From NCBI GenBank assembly GCA_964495785.1, contig CAZBXL010000013.1, positions 1-64,000 of the forward strand: a stretch of 64,000 nt of DNA, in the 5' to 3' direction. Of the stretch, positions 17,550 to 26,536 are shown one piece after another. The notes under the pieces were generated by a model, which was not told the origin of the DNA, did no database searches, and saw only the letters and a list, made by a program, of their open reading frames with translations. The stretch's first letter is position 1, and every line of letters begins with the position of its first letter. The position numbers and the translations under genes were made by a program. Origin of the DNA: RFSX01 sp964495785 (lineage in GTDB: Bacteria > Bacteroidota > Bacteroidia > Chitinophagales > Saprospiraceae).

Positions 17550-19562
17550 ATGTACGACAAATTATTATCCCCTTTAGACTTAGGATTTACCACATTAAAG
17601 AACAGAGTCCTTATGGGTTCGATGCATACAATGTTAGAAGAAATTCCAGGTGGCAATAAGATGGCCGCCGCATTCTATGCAGAACGAGCGCAAGGACAGG
17701 TTGGATTAATAGTCACCGGTGGCATCTCGCCCAATAAGGAGGGTGTTGTAGGAACTGGAGGTGCTACTATGATGACAGAATCTGACGCAGATCATCATAA
17801 GGTAATCACGGATGCAGTGCATAAAGAAGATGGTAAAATATGTATGCAGATTCTACATGCAGGTAGATACACCTACGATAAACACTTGGTAGCACCTTCT
17901 CCCATCAAAGCCCCTATCAATATGTATACGCCTCGTGAGATGACTAATGAGGATATCACTCGAACCATAGCTGACTATATTAACTGTGCTCAGATGGCTA
18001 AGCTCGCTGGCTATGACGGTGTAGAAGTGATGGGCTCTGAAGGCTATCTTATCAATCAGTTCATTGTCAAAAGAACAAACCACCGGTCAGATGAATGGGG
18101 AGGATCGTATGAGAATAGGATTAAGTTTCCGATAGCCATTGTAAAAGGAATAAGAGAAGCTGTAGGCGAAAATTTTATAATCATCTATAGACTATCGATG
18201 CTGGACTTAGTGGAAGATGGCAGTACTTGGGCCGAAGTCGTCGAGTTAGCTAAAGCAATAGAAAAAGCTGGAGCCACAATTATAAATACAGGTATAGGCT
18301 GGCACGAAGCCCGTGTACCCACAATAGGTTCAGTAGTTCCGAGAGGTGGATTCGCATGGGTAACTAAGAGATTGATGGGAGAAGTTAATATCCCACTCAT
18401 TGCAACCAATCGAATAAATACACCAGAAATCGCAGAGGATATATTGGCAGAAGGTTGCTCTGATATGGTATCTATGGCAAGACCTTTTTTAGCTGATTCT
18501 CAATTTGTCTTAAAAGCCATGAATGGTAAAGCCAATGAGATCAATACCTGTATTGCTTGTAATCAAGCTTGCCTCGATCATACATTTAACTTAGAACGAT
18601 GTTCTTGCATCGTTAACCCAAGAGCATGTTACGAGACAGAGCTCAACTATATTAAAACTAATAAACCTAAGAAAGTCGCAGTTATAGGTGGCGGACCTGC
18701 TGGCTTAGCGGCAGCAAGTATCGCTGCAGAAAGAGGTCATCACGTAGACCTATATGAAGCTTCAGACAAATTAGGGGGTCAGTTCAATATGGCAAAGATC
18801 ATCCCTGGCAAAGAGGATTATGCGGAGACAATCCGTTATTACCATGCCATGCTACAAAAGTATAATGTCAATGTTTTTATAAATACAAAAGCTAGTGCTG
18901 AGGTACTCAATGATATAGCCTATGAAGAGATCGTTATCGCAACAGGTGTCACACCACGAGAAATAGAATTTGTAGGAAAAAATCACCCTTCTGTGCTCAG
19001 CTATAAAGATGTTCTATTAGACAAAAAACCTGTAGGTAAAAATGTCGCAATTGTTGGAGCTGGAGGCATTGGTTTTGATATGGCCGAATTTTTGGCACAT
19101 GATCCTGAGCATACAATCGATACACCTGCCTATATGGAAGAATGGGGTGTTGATATGAAATATAAAACCCCTGGCGCTACTACAAAAGCTATTGATGTAC
19201 CTCCACACAGAGAAATCTATCTACTTAAAAGATCTATAGGTAAGCATGGTAAAGACCTTGGTAAAACTACGGGATGGATACATCGTGCATCACTCAAAAA
19301 GAAAGATGTCAAAATGCTGTCTCAATGCAGGTACATCAGCATGACTGATGAAGGATTTAAAATCAAGGTAGGTGAAAATGAACAGCTATTAAAAGTTGAC
19401 AATGTCATTATTTGTGCTGGTCAAGAACTTTATGATCCCTTGTCAGCAGAACTTAAATTAGATAGTGAACATATTCATGTCATAGGAGGTGCTAAGAATG
19501 CAAAACAGTTAGATGCTAAGCGAGCTATTAGAGAAGCAGCTGAAATTGCCGCTGTGATATAA
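17550..19562 (+). CDS. fadH: 2,4-dienoyl-CoA reductase FadH
   Basis: 670 residues from the ATG at 17550. A TTG seven codons upstream is disfavoured because the ATG start puts key residues in the same register as I recall for E. coli FadH: Tyr166 (GSEGYLINQF), His252 (GWHEARVP) and the 4Fe-4S cysteines C334, C337, C341 and C353. Domain order is an FMN-binding TIM barrel (old yellow enzyme type), the Fe-S loop, then the FAD/NADPH domains (VIGGGPAGLAAASIAAERGH and VAIVGAGGIGFDMAEF). It reduces 2,4-dienoyl-CoA with NADPH, clearing double bonds at even positions during beta-oxidation of unsaturated fatty acids. Confidence 0.95.
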   Translation: MYDKLLSPLDLGFTTLKNRVLMGSMHTMLEEIPGGNKMAAAFYAERAQGQVGLIVTGGISPNKEGVVGTGGATMMTESDADHHKVITDAVHKEDGKICMQILHAGRYTYDKHLVAPSPIKAPINMYTPREMTNEDITRTIADYINCAQMAKLAGYDGVEVMGSEGYLINQFIVKRTNHRSDEWGGSYENRIKFPIAIVKGIREAVGENFIIIYRLSMLDLVEDGSTWAEVVELAKAIEKAGATIINTGIGWHEARVPTIGSVVPRGGFAWVTKRLMGEVNIPLIATNRINTPEIAEDILAEGCSDMVSMARPFLADSQFVLKAMNGKANEINTCIACNQACLDHTFNLERCSCIVNPRACYETELNYIKTNKPKKVAVIGGGPAGLAAASIAAERGHHVDLYEASDKLGGQFNMAKIIPGKEDYAETIRYYHAMLQKYNVNVFINTKASAEVLNDIAYEEIVIATGVTPREIEFVGKNHPSVLSYKDVLLDKKPVGKNVAIVGAGGIGFDMAEFLAHDPEHTIDTPAYMEEWGVDMKYKTPGATTKAIDVPPHREIYLLKRSIGKHGKDLGKTTGWIHRASLKKKDVKMLSQCRYISMTDEGFKIKVGENEQLLKVDNVIICAGQELYDPLSAELKLDSEHIHVIGGAKNAKQLDAKRAIREAAEIAAVI

Positions 19563-19642
19563 TTAAATTAGGTAGCTCCACTACATCACATTTATTCTGT
19601 ACTATAAAGACATTTTAGATACTCGAAATAATTACATTTCTC

Positions 19643-20488
19643 TTAAGCTGCTTTGCATTCTGATTCTTTTTCGCTCATGATGAATAGAGGAATATGTGTA
19701 TTGATAAGCATCTGTTTTGTAAAGCTTTTATGAAAAAGATTTGGAAAAAAACCATGGTTTGTTCTTGTCATTGACAATAGGTCTATGTTGTTATTTTCAC
19801 AATAATCATTAACTGCAGCCAATCTATCATTATGCTGTATAATATTTAATATTATTTTATGACCAGGATAGTTATCCTGCCACATCTTAAGAACAGCCTG
19901 TTCATTAAATTCATCATTCTTTTCATTGACATGGATCAGGTGTATTTCAGAATCAAAAGAATCAATAATACCACTCAGTTCACAAATGGTTGTTTTATCT
20001 ACATTCAAATCCTCAGTACAGTACCCTATTCTCTTAATTTCTTTAAATTGAGCATCGGGAGGCAAGGCTAAGATTGGTTTATTGGCTTGATCTAAAACCG
20101 ACACAGAAACAGATCCGAATATGTTTTTTAAAGCTTCGTTGCTTTCATCCACACCCATCACTATTACAGCATCCTCTGTACCTGATGCAGTCGATAAAAT
20201 CTCATCAGCTGCAAGACCATATCTAAAGCTTGTATTTACTTTAATACCTGAATTTATCAATTCTCCATTATGCTTTAAGACTTTACTTTTAACCTCTTTC
20301 AGCTGTTGCATAGCTGCTTCTTTAGCTGCCTTTTCACTTGCTTGATCCGTGATACCTTCACTTAATCGTGGTCTATATGCATGCAATAGGGTAATATTAC
20401 TCTTTGTCTTTCCGGAGACATGACTTGCATAACTTATGGCATTCATAGAGGTATCAGAGAAGTCTGTTGCTACAAGTAAGTTTTTCAT
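19643..20488 (-). CDS. Universal stress protein, tandem UspA domains
   Basis: 281 residues from the ATG at 20488. The frame remains open 17 codons further upstream, but MKNLLVATDFSDTSMNAI is the normal family start. Two UspA domains are present (about 1-140 and 150-270). The first has the canonical N-terminal strand and a loop VIVMGVDE, and the second starts KRIGYCTEDLNVD and is more divergent, as usual in two-domain Bacteroidota Usp proteins. It is cytoplasmic and stress- or nucleotide-responsive with no defined target. It lies convergent to fadH. Confidence 0.9.
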   Translation of the reverse strand: MKNLLVATDFSDTSMNAISYASHVSGKTKSNITLLHAYRPRLSEGITDQASEKAAKEAAMQQLKEVKSKVLKHNGELINSGIKVNTSFRYGLAADEILSTASGTEDAVIVMGVDESNEALKNIFGSVSVSVLDQANKPILALPPDAQFKEIKRIGYCTEDLNVDKTTICELSGIIDSFDSEIHLIHVNEKNDEFNEQAVLKMWQDNYPGHKIILNIIQHNDRLAAVNDYCENNNIDLLSMTRTNHGFFPNLFHKSFTKQMLINTHIPLFIMSEKESECKAA

Positions 20489-20749
20489 AAGTACTAATTT
20501 AATTTGACTGCAAAAACAATGATCTTTAAGTGTAGTCATAAATACTTACACTATCAAGATGTTCGTCATAGCATATAATTATATTATCCTTATATATGTT
20601 CGGTTGAGTATATTGTAATTATCAATTTACAAACAGCACATAGGAGAAAAAGAACTTCAGGTTGCTTTGAACATTCTCATTTCGTAGTTACCGTTGTGTC
20701 TTGGGTTTTTATTAGCGTTATCTAAAACATATACTCTAAATAACCTTAA

Positions 20750-21730
20750 TCACTCTCCCACTTCAATTATAACTTTTCCTTTCACTTTACGATCCATCAT
20801 TGCTCTGAGAGCTTGAGGTACTTCAGCTAATGGATAGAGCTTATGAATGTGAGGCTTGATACCTCCATCGTTATACCATTGCATGATTTGTAGACTATTT
20901 TTGAGACTGTTAGCAGGTTCTTCTTTTATGAATCGTCCCCAGAATACACCTACAATTTGGCAACCTTTCAGTAAAGCTAAGTTGAGAGGTATCTTAGGTA
21001 TTTGCCCGGCAGCAAAACCAACCACCAAGTACCTACCTTTCCATGCTAATCCTCTTAGTGCCTGCTCAGAATAATCACCACCCACTGGGTCATAGACGAC
21101 ATCAGCACCTTTACCATCGGTGAGTTCTTTGATTCTTGTTTTTAGATCTTCTGTGGTATAATTAATAAATTTCGTTGCACCGTATTCTTTGCATAAATCT
21201 AACTTTTCTTGGGTAGAAGCACAGGCAATAACTCTAGCTCCCATCTTATGTGCAATATCAACCGCAGCTAAACCCACACCGCCAGCAGCTCCTAATATAA
21301 CGACCGTATCCCCTTCTTTGATCTGAGCTCTATCTTTCAGTGCATGTAGTGAGGTCCCGTAGGCATAAAGGAATGACGCAGCTATAGGAAAACTCATACC
21401 TTTTGGTTTAGGAAATATATTCTTAGGCTGAGTAATAACTTCTTGAGAAAAACCTCCATATGGCAATACGCCAAATACCTCATCTCCTACTTTAAATTGT
21501 GAAATGTCACTCCCTACTTTCGTTACCACTCCTGAAATATCGCTACCAGGAGAGAATGGCAAGTCAGGTTTTATTTGATACTTACCTTGTATGATTAATG
21601 TATCGGGAAAATTGACAGCGCAAGCTTTGACTTCTATTGCTATCTCATCTGGATTAGGACTTCTTTCAGTAATATCCTTAAGGACTAAATCTTCGGGCAT
21701 TCCTAATTTGTCACATACTATTGCTTTCAT
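20750..21730 (-). CDS. NADPH:quinone oxidoreductase-like MDR enzyme
   Basis: 326 residues of the medium-chain dehydrogenase/reductase superfamily, quinone oxidoreductase branch, without zinc-ligand motifs. It opens MKAIVCDKLGMPEDLVLKD. The NADPH loop is ILGAAGGVGLAAVDIAHKMG, and GKGADVVYDPVGGDYSEQALRGL follows. The order matches the NADPH:quinone reductase / acrylyl-CoA reductase-like families, and substrate cannot be inferred. The next gene upstream stops 1 bp before its start, so it is the last gene of a four-gene unit (DUF1330, SDR, MDR, MDR). Confidence 0.9.
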   Translation of the reverse strand: MKAIVCDKLGMPEDLVLKDITERSPNPDEIAIEVKACAVNFPDTLIIQGKYQIKPDLPFSPGSDISGVVTKVGSDISQFKVGDEVFGVLPYGGFSQEVITQPKNIFPKPKGMSFPIAASFLYAYGTSLHALKDRAQIKEGDTVVILGAAGGVGLAAVDIAHKMGARVIACASTQEKLDLCKEYGATKFINYTTEDLKTRIKELTDGKGADVVYDPVGGDYSEQALRGLAWKGRYLVVGFAAGQIPKIPLNLALLKGCQIVGVFWGRFIKEEPANSLKNSLQIMQWYNDGGIKPHIHKLYPLAEVPQALRAMMDRKVKGKVIIEVGE

Positions 21731-21731
21731 A

Positions 21732-22550
21732 TTACTCTTTGACTTTTAGTAATAACTTACCCCGCTTATCGCCATTAAATAATCGGAGAAAAGTATCATA
21801 AAAATTTTCGATTCCTTCATATACATCTTCCTCACTCTTAAGCTTTCCTTCCATCATCCACTGCCCCATCTCCTTCATTGCTTTTTTATAATCTTGAGCA
21901 TAATCCATGACAACCATGCCCTGCATAGTAGCTCTGTTAACCAATAATGAAAGGTAATTTTTAGGCCCTTGTATCTGATCTGTATTATTGTATTGTGATA
22001 TAGCGCCACAAATAACAACACGAGCATACATCCTAAGATGAGCTAATGCATGATCAAGAATATCTCCTCCTACATTATCAAAGTAAACATCTATACCTTT
22101 AGGGCAAAATTCTTTAATTTTCTTGTAGACAATTTCATTCTTATAATCGATGCATGCATCCATTCCTAAGTGCTCAGTGACATACTTGCACTTCTCAGGA
22201 CCACCAGCTATTCCTACCACACGACANNNNNNNNNNNNNNNNNNNNNNNNNNNNNNNNNNNNNNNNNNNNNNNNNNNNNNNNNNNNNNNNNNNNNNNNNN
22301 NNNNNNNNNNNNNNNNNNNNNNNNNNCCAATATTTCCAGCTCGCATAACATCATTTAGAGCTACTGGAGGGATATAAGACTTGACATCATTTAGCCAACC
22401 TCTCATTGCAGGATCTAATGATATGTAATGATTTTCAATAAGTATTTCGCCATCCTTGAGAGGATTCAATTCTGTATTTACTAATTCCCATGTATCCTTA
22501 TCAGGCATACCATTAGGTCTTTTTCGAAGAATTATTTGTTTATTTTTCAA
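21732..22550 (-). CDS. NADP-dependent MDR oxidoreductase (PTGR/leukotriene B4 dehydrogenase-like), interrupted by assembly gap
   Basis: A medium-chain reductase of the prostaglandin/alkenal reductase type. The N-terminal part (NKQIILRKRPNGMPDKDTW, then YISLDPAMRGWLND) and the C-terminal part (CRVVGIAGGPEKCKYV, IDVYFDNVGGDILDHAL) are clear. A 100-N gap covers the catalytic middle and the NADP-binding glycine loop. I prefer the TTG at 22550, which gives the family N-terminus. An ATG at 22589 would add 13 unrelated residues and overlap the upstream SDR. The visible residues fall about 90 short of the family length, so the gap is larger than 100 bp. Confidence 0.85.
   Translation of the reverse strand: MKNKQIILRKRPNGMPDKDTWELVNTELNPLKDGEILIENHYISLDPAMRGWLNDVKSYIPPVALNDVMRAGNIXXXXXXXXXXXXXXXXXXXXXXXXXXXXXXXXXXCRVVGIAGGPEKCKYVTEHLGMDACIDYKNEIVYKKIKEFCPKGIDVYFDNVGGDILDHALAHLRMYARVVICGAISQYNNTDQIQGPKNYLSLLVNRATMQGMVVMDYAQDYKKAMKEMGQWMMEGKLKSEEDVYEGIENFYDTFLRLFNGDKRGKLLLKVKE
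22227..22326. other. Assembly gap, 100 N
   Basis: Exactly 100 N, the conventional placeholder for a gap of unknown size. It lies inside a single gene whose two ends are both in good family register. Confidence 0.99.
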
Positions 22551-22569
22551 TAGTATATTGGTTTTAAAT

Positions 22570-23307
22570 TTATAAAGACAAACCACCATCTATGACGATA
22601 GCCTGCCCCGTTATGAAACTTGTTTTCTCATCTGCTAACCAAGTAATTACCTCTGCCACCTCAATTGTTTTTCCATAACGTTTCATAGGAATATACTTTA
22701 ACAATTTTTCATACATAGAAGGGTCTACACTTAGAACTTGATCTAAGAGATTAGATTCTGTGTAGCCGGGGCAAACACAATTGATTCTGATATTCTTGGA
22801 AGCATATTCCAAAGCTGCAGATTTTGTCATACCAACTACTGCAAACTTACTCGCTGTGTACGCAATATTATTACTTGAGGCTTTTAGTCCTGCAAGAGAA
22901 CTTACATTTACAATATTACCAAAGCCTTGTTGTAGCATATATTGTAGTGCATACTTCATTCCATAAAAGACGCCATTCTGATTTACGCCGATGACCTTAT
23001 CCCAATCTTCTATGGTATGCTCTGCCGTCTTAGCAAATTTACTATTACCAATACCTGCATTATTTACAAGGACATCAATTCTACCATGGTCAGAGTATAC
23101 CTTATCAATTAGTCCCTTCATAGATAGGCGATCTGAAACATCAGTGTTATAAAAACTAATCTTATCAGGATAATCATAATTCTCCAATTTAATGTCTAAG
23201 ACGTCCCCTATGATTACATGTGTATCCTTTTTTGTGAATGCATTTACAGTTGCAGCACCTATTCCAGAACTTCCTCCTGTGACAATTATAATTTTTCTGT
23301 CTGACAT
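22570..23307 (-). CDS. Short-chain dehydrogenase/reductase (SDR), 245 aa
   Basis: A classical SDR. The cofactor loop is VTGGSSGIGAATV (TGxxxGxG), NNAGIG follows, and the catalytic Ser, Tyr and Lys lie in NVSSLAGLKASSNNIAYTASKFAV (the YTASK motif). The end (SFITGQAIVIDGGLSL) is typical. An Asp follows the second beta strand (IGDVLD), which favours NAD(H) over NADP(H). It lies 7 bp downstream of the DUF1330 gene and directly upstream of the PTGR-like gene, as part of one unit. Confidence 0.93.
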   Translation of the reverse strand: MSDRKIIIVTGGSSGIGAATVNAFTKKDTHVIIGDVLDIKLENYDYPDKISFYNTDVSDRLSMKGLIDKVYSDHGRIDVLVNNAGIGNSKFAKTAEHTIEDWDKVIGVNQNGVFYGMKYALQYMLQQGFGNIVNVSSLAGLKASSNNIAYTASKFAVVGMTKSAALEYASKNIRINCVCPGYTESNLLDQVLSVDPSMYEKLLKYIPMKRYGKTIEVAEVITWLADEKTSFITGQAIVIDGGLSL

Positions 23308-23314
23308 ATAAATT

Positions 23315-23713
23315 TTATTTACACAAGATCAATCGAGAATCTTCTAATGCCGCAGCCCTAAGCTCAGCAGGATATCCTTTAGTAGTTATCATATTTATAA
23401 AATGGGATTTAGATGGGTACTCTACAATGAGTATTTTGTCCCATTCTTCATCTGGTCCAATTAGAGAAAACAAGGTTTTACCTTCATAGATAATTCGACC
23501 TTCAGATTTCATAAAAAAAGGCATCACAGCTTTCATATACTCTGCATACTTCTCAACTCCTGTCACGGTAGAATCATCCACCGCTTCTTTAAACTTAAGT
23601 AAATTGATCATTTGAAACTTTCCCTCCACCTCTATGCTTATAAAGTCATTAAGGGTTTCTGAAGTTAGATTTATGTGATTAGAATTCATGAGATTATTTA
23701 GCCTCTCATACAA
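23315..23713 (-). CDS. DUF1330-type small protein
   Basis: 132 residues with a dimeric ferredoxin-like (alpha-beta barrel) look. FQMINLLKFKEA near the start, then GRIIYEGKTLFSLIGPDEEWD, YPSKSHFINMI and a C-terminal RAAALEDSRLILC all match DUF1330 proteins. The family has no established activity, and members often sit beside oxidoreductases in degradation operons, as here. ATG9 (MNSNHIN) could be the true start. It is the first gene of the minus-strand unit DUF1330-SDR-MDR-MDR. Confidence 0.8.
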   Translation of the reverse strand: MYERLNNLMNSNHINLTSETLNDFISIEVEGKFQMINLLKFKEAVDDSTVTGVEKYAEYMKAVMPFFMKSEGRIIYEGKTLFSLIGPDEEWDKILIVEYPSKSHFINMITTKGYPAELRAAALEDSRLILCK

Positions 23714-23870
23714 GAGGGATAAAATTTTTGATTACCCGTTAATCTTGTAAAGGTCGTGATGTAACTAATGTACTCAAGTCTAACCTATATCTAATTAAAA
23801 CAAGATCAATGCCTTACAAGTTAATCAAAATCTTTACTTTGGGTAAGTTTAAATTTAAAATTCTGCAGCA

Positions 23871-24635
23871 ATGTCAATTAAATCTGATCTAAAGAATAAA
23901 GTAGCCGTTATAACGGGATCATCAAAAGGAATCGGTGCAAGTATTGCAAGAGCTCTGGCCCAGCAAGGAGCTAAGGTTGTCGTCAGTAGTCGGAAGCAAG
24001 ATGCTGTAGATAATGTAGCACAACAAATAAAAGCCGATGGGTACGAAGCCTCTGCTATAGAATGCCATGTAGGGCATAAAGATCAATTAACAAATCTCGT
24101 AGAACAAACTGTCAAGCTGTATGGTGGTGTAGATATTTTAGTAAATAATGCAGCTATTAATCCAGTATTCGGAAAACTATCAGAATCAGAAGAAACAGCA
24201 TTCGACAAAGTCATGAATGTCAATGTCAAAGCATGCATGACATTATCTAATCTATGCTACCCCATTATGAAAGAACGTGGAGGTGGCTCCGTTATAAATA
24301 TAGCTTCTGTAGAAGGACTCAAACCATCATTCGGATTAGGTCTGTATTCTATATCTAAAGCTGCAGTAATAATGCTCACTAAGAGTCAAGCTAAAGAATG
24401 GGGACCAAAAAATATACGCAGCAATGCCATCTGTCCTGGTCTTATCCAAACAAAACTAAGTGCTGGCATATGGCAAGATGAGAAGACCCTTAATGCATTT
24501 ACTAATCATGTTCCTATGAAGAGAATGGCACAGCCGGATGAGATATCTGGGTTGGCAGTGTATCTTGCTTCTTCTGATTCTTCTTACTCTACCGGAGGCA
24601 TATACACTGCTGACGGTGGCTACATGTTAGCATAG
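23871..24635 (+). CDS. Short-chain dehydrogenase/reductase (SDR), 254 aa
   Basis: A classical SDR with cofactor loop VITGSSKGIGASIARALA, the motif NNAAINP, catalytic Ser in INIASVEGL and YSISK. The end is STGGIYTADGGYMLA. An Arg-Lys pair after the second strand (VVSSRKQDAV) points to NADP(H). It begins divergently from the DUF1330 unit and is followed 22 bp later by an acyl-CoA dehydrogenase in the same direction. This favours a role on a CoA ester or its alcohol. Confidence 0.93.
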   Translation: MSIKSDLKNKVAVITGSSKGIGASIARALAQQGAKVVVSSRKQDAVDNVAQQIKADGYEASAIECHVGHKDQLTNLVEQTVKLYGGVDILVNNAAINPVFGKLSESEETAFDKVMNVNVKACMTLSNLCYPIMKERGGGSVINIASVEGLKPSFGLGLYSISKAAVIMLTKSQAKEWGPKNIRSNAICPGLIQTKLSAGIWQDEKTLNAFTNHVPMKRMAQPDEISGLAVYLASSDSSYSTGGIYTADGGYMLA

Positions 24636-24657
24636 AATCTCACAAATCTTCATATAA

Positions 24658-25872
24658 ATGAATTTTGAATATTCTGACAAAACCAAAGGACTCATTGAGA
24701 AGTTAGAGCTTTTCATGGACGAGCATATCTACCCGCAGGAAAAAAAATATGCAGACTACGTTGAAAATAATATATGGAAGGTGCCACCATTCATAGATGG
24801 TCTAAAAGAAAAAGCTAAAGAAGCAGGACTATGGAATCTCTTCTTACCCAAAGATTATAAGAACTATAGCCCAGGACTAAGTAATCTCGAGTATGCTCCT
24901 CTTGCAGAAATTATGGGCAGAGTCTTATGGTCATCCGAGATATTTAATTGTTCTGCGCCAGATACTGGTAATATGGAAGTATTAGCTAAGTATGGCAATA
25001 GCGATCAACAAGAGAGATGGCTCAAGCCCCTTATGAATGGAGACATACGTTCTGCATTTCTTATGACAGAACCGCAAGTAGCTTCATCAGATGCAACGAA
25101 TATAGAAACCCTCATTCAAAAGGATAAAGATGAGTACGTCATCAATGGTACAAAGTGGTGGTCATCAGGAGCCATGAATCCTTCTACTCAGTTTTACATC
25201 GTTATGGGTAAAACCGATCCTAATGCAGACCGCCACATTCAACAAAGTATGATTATCGTACCTGCAGATACAAAAGGTATAGAGATCATAAGACCATTAA
25301 AAGTATTTGGTTCTTACGACTCACCTGAAGGACATGCAGAAATAAAGCTCAACAATGTAAGAGTACCAGCAAACAATTTAATTCAAAATGAAGGGGACGG
25401 ATTCCGTATCGCTCAAGGAAGATTAGGTCCAGGTAGAATACATCATTGCATGCGTCTGATAGGAGGAGCACAGAGAGCCTTAGAGATGATGTGCCATAGA
25501 GTTACTCAGAGGACCACATTCGGCAAAGAATTATCTTCCTACAGTAGCATAAGACAAGATATAGCAAAGTCAAAATGTGAGATACAACAAGCAAGACTAC
25601 TTACGCTTGCTGCTGCTGACAAAATAGATCAGTCTGGTATCAAAAATGCTAAAGATCTGATTGCGATGATAAAAATCGTTGTGCCTACAATGACATGCAA
25701 TGTGGTAGATAGAGCTATGCAAGCATATGGAGGTATGGGATTCTGTCAAGACACACCGCTTGCTGGATTCTGGATGTATGGAAGATTTTTGAGAATGGCC
25801 GACGGTCCTGATGAGGTGCACATGTATCAGTTGGGGAAGAAGCTTATTAAAGAATATTCTCAAAATCCATAA
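24658..25872 (+). CDS. Acyl-CoA dehydrogenase, ACAD10/11-like
   Basis: 404 residues. A FAD-dependent desaturase of acyl-CoA esters with the three-part acyl-CoA dehydrogenase fold. FLMTEPQVASSDATN and the WWSSGAMNP loop bind FAD, RTTFGKELSSYSSIRQDIA is the fourth-helix signature, and QAYGGMGFCQDTPLAG lies near the FAD tail. Near the end RMADGPDEVHMYQLGK replaces the YEGTSEIQ motif of short-chain enzymes, as in ACAD10/11 and related bacterial enzymes. It is co-transcribed with the upstream SDR. Confidence 0.93.
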   Translation: MNFEYSDKTKGLIEKLELFMDEHIYPQEKKYADYVENNIWKVPPFIDGLKEKAKEAGLWNLFLPKDYKNYSPGLSNLEYAPLAEIMGRVLWSSEIFNCSAPDTGNMEVLAKYGNSDQQERWLKPLMNGDIRSAFLMTEPQVASSDATNIETLIQKDKDEYVINGTKWWSSGAMNPSTQFYIVMGKTDPNADRHIQQSMIIVPADTKGIEIIRPLKVFGSYDSPEGHAEIKLNNVRVPANNLIQNEGDGFRIAQGRLGPGRIHHCMRLIGGAQRALEMMCHRVTQRTTFGKELSSYSSIRQDIAKSKCEIQQARLLTLAAADKIDQSGIKNAKDLIAMIKIVVPTMTCNVVDRAMQAYGGMGFCQDTPLAGFWMYGRFLRMADGPDEVHMYQLGKKLIKEYSQNP

Positions 25873-26005
25873 TCAGCAGTCTTATATAAGAAAAGTAAAT
25901 TTTTAACAAATGGATATTTTAAGATAAGATCAAATTATGACTTTTACCACAAGTATAATTTTGTGAATTTAATTGCTTAAAAATTTATTGATGATACAAT
26001 TCTGC

Positions 26006-26398
26006 TTAGCTCACATCAAACCATAGTGAGGACTTACCTATCTGACCACTCATATAATCAATACAAATTTCAGTTCCTGCTGGAATATCAGTGAGTGCAA
26101 TAATGTGAATTTCATTATCACCATAGACTAACTCAAAATCTGCATTAGGTGTAGAACTGTGATTATATAGAGAGCCGTACCCTAAGGCTATAGCCGAAGT
26201 ATTTTTTTCTTTTTCCCACAAAAAATAATAATCATGAAGCAACGTTTTATGAATATTAAGTGTATCATCATTAGAAAGAATGATGACTGGGCATATTTCT
26301 ATGATACTACCCTTTGGAATATCTGCAGCAGGATATACGGATCTTCCTCGGATGTCGTCTCTGAGTATATATAGCGGTACTGAATGTGTAGTGAGCAA
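26006..26398 (-). CDS. Stand-alone SET-domain protein
   Basis: 130 residues consisting only of a small SET domain, the lysine-methyltransferase fold common in eukaryotes and sporadic in bacteria. The early DIPKGSIIEICPVI strand pair, the S-adenosylmethionine motif YGSLYNHSSTPNADF (N79, H80) and the closing IPAGTEICIDYMS with its catalytic tyrosine are all present. No pre- or post-SET cysteines occur. The start is TTG. Its target protein is unknown, and no histone-like gene lies nearby. Confidence 0.85.
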   Translation of the reverse strand: MLTTHSVPLYILRDDIRGRSVYPAADIPKGSIIEICPVIILSNDDTLNIHKTLLHDYYFLWEKEKNTSAIALGYGSLYNHSSTPNADFELVYGDNEIHIIALTDIPAGTEICIDYMSGQIGKSSLWFDVS

Positions 26399-26536
26399 GT
26401 ACTAAAGTTAATTAATGAAAAATAAATTAAAGTAATATGAGAAATATAACTAACTTCTTGCTGATTTAATAGATTACACTATGTAACATACATAAAAAGA
26501 AATCTTTTAATGATGCTTTAGATACGCCAACTCATT

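Noticed and set aside
22150..22377. Plus-strand frames crossing the N gap
   Set aside because: They consist largely of unknown bases and oppose a recognisable MDR gene.
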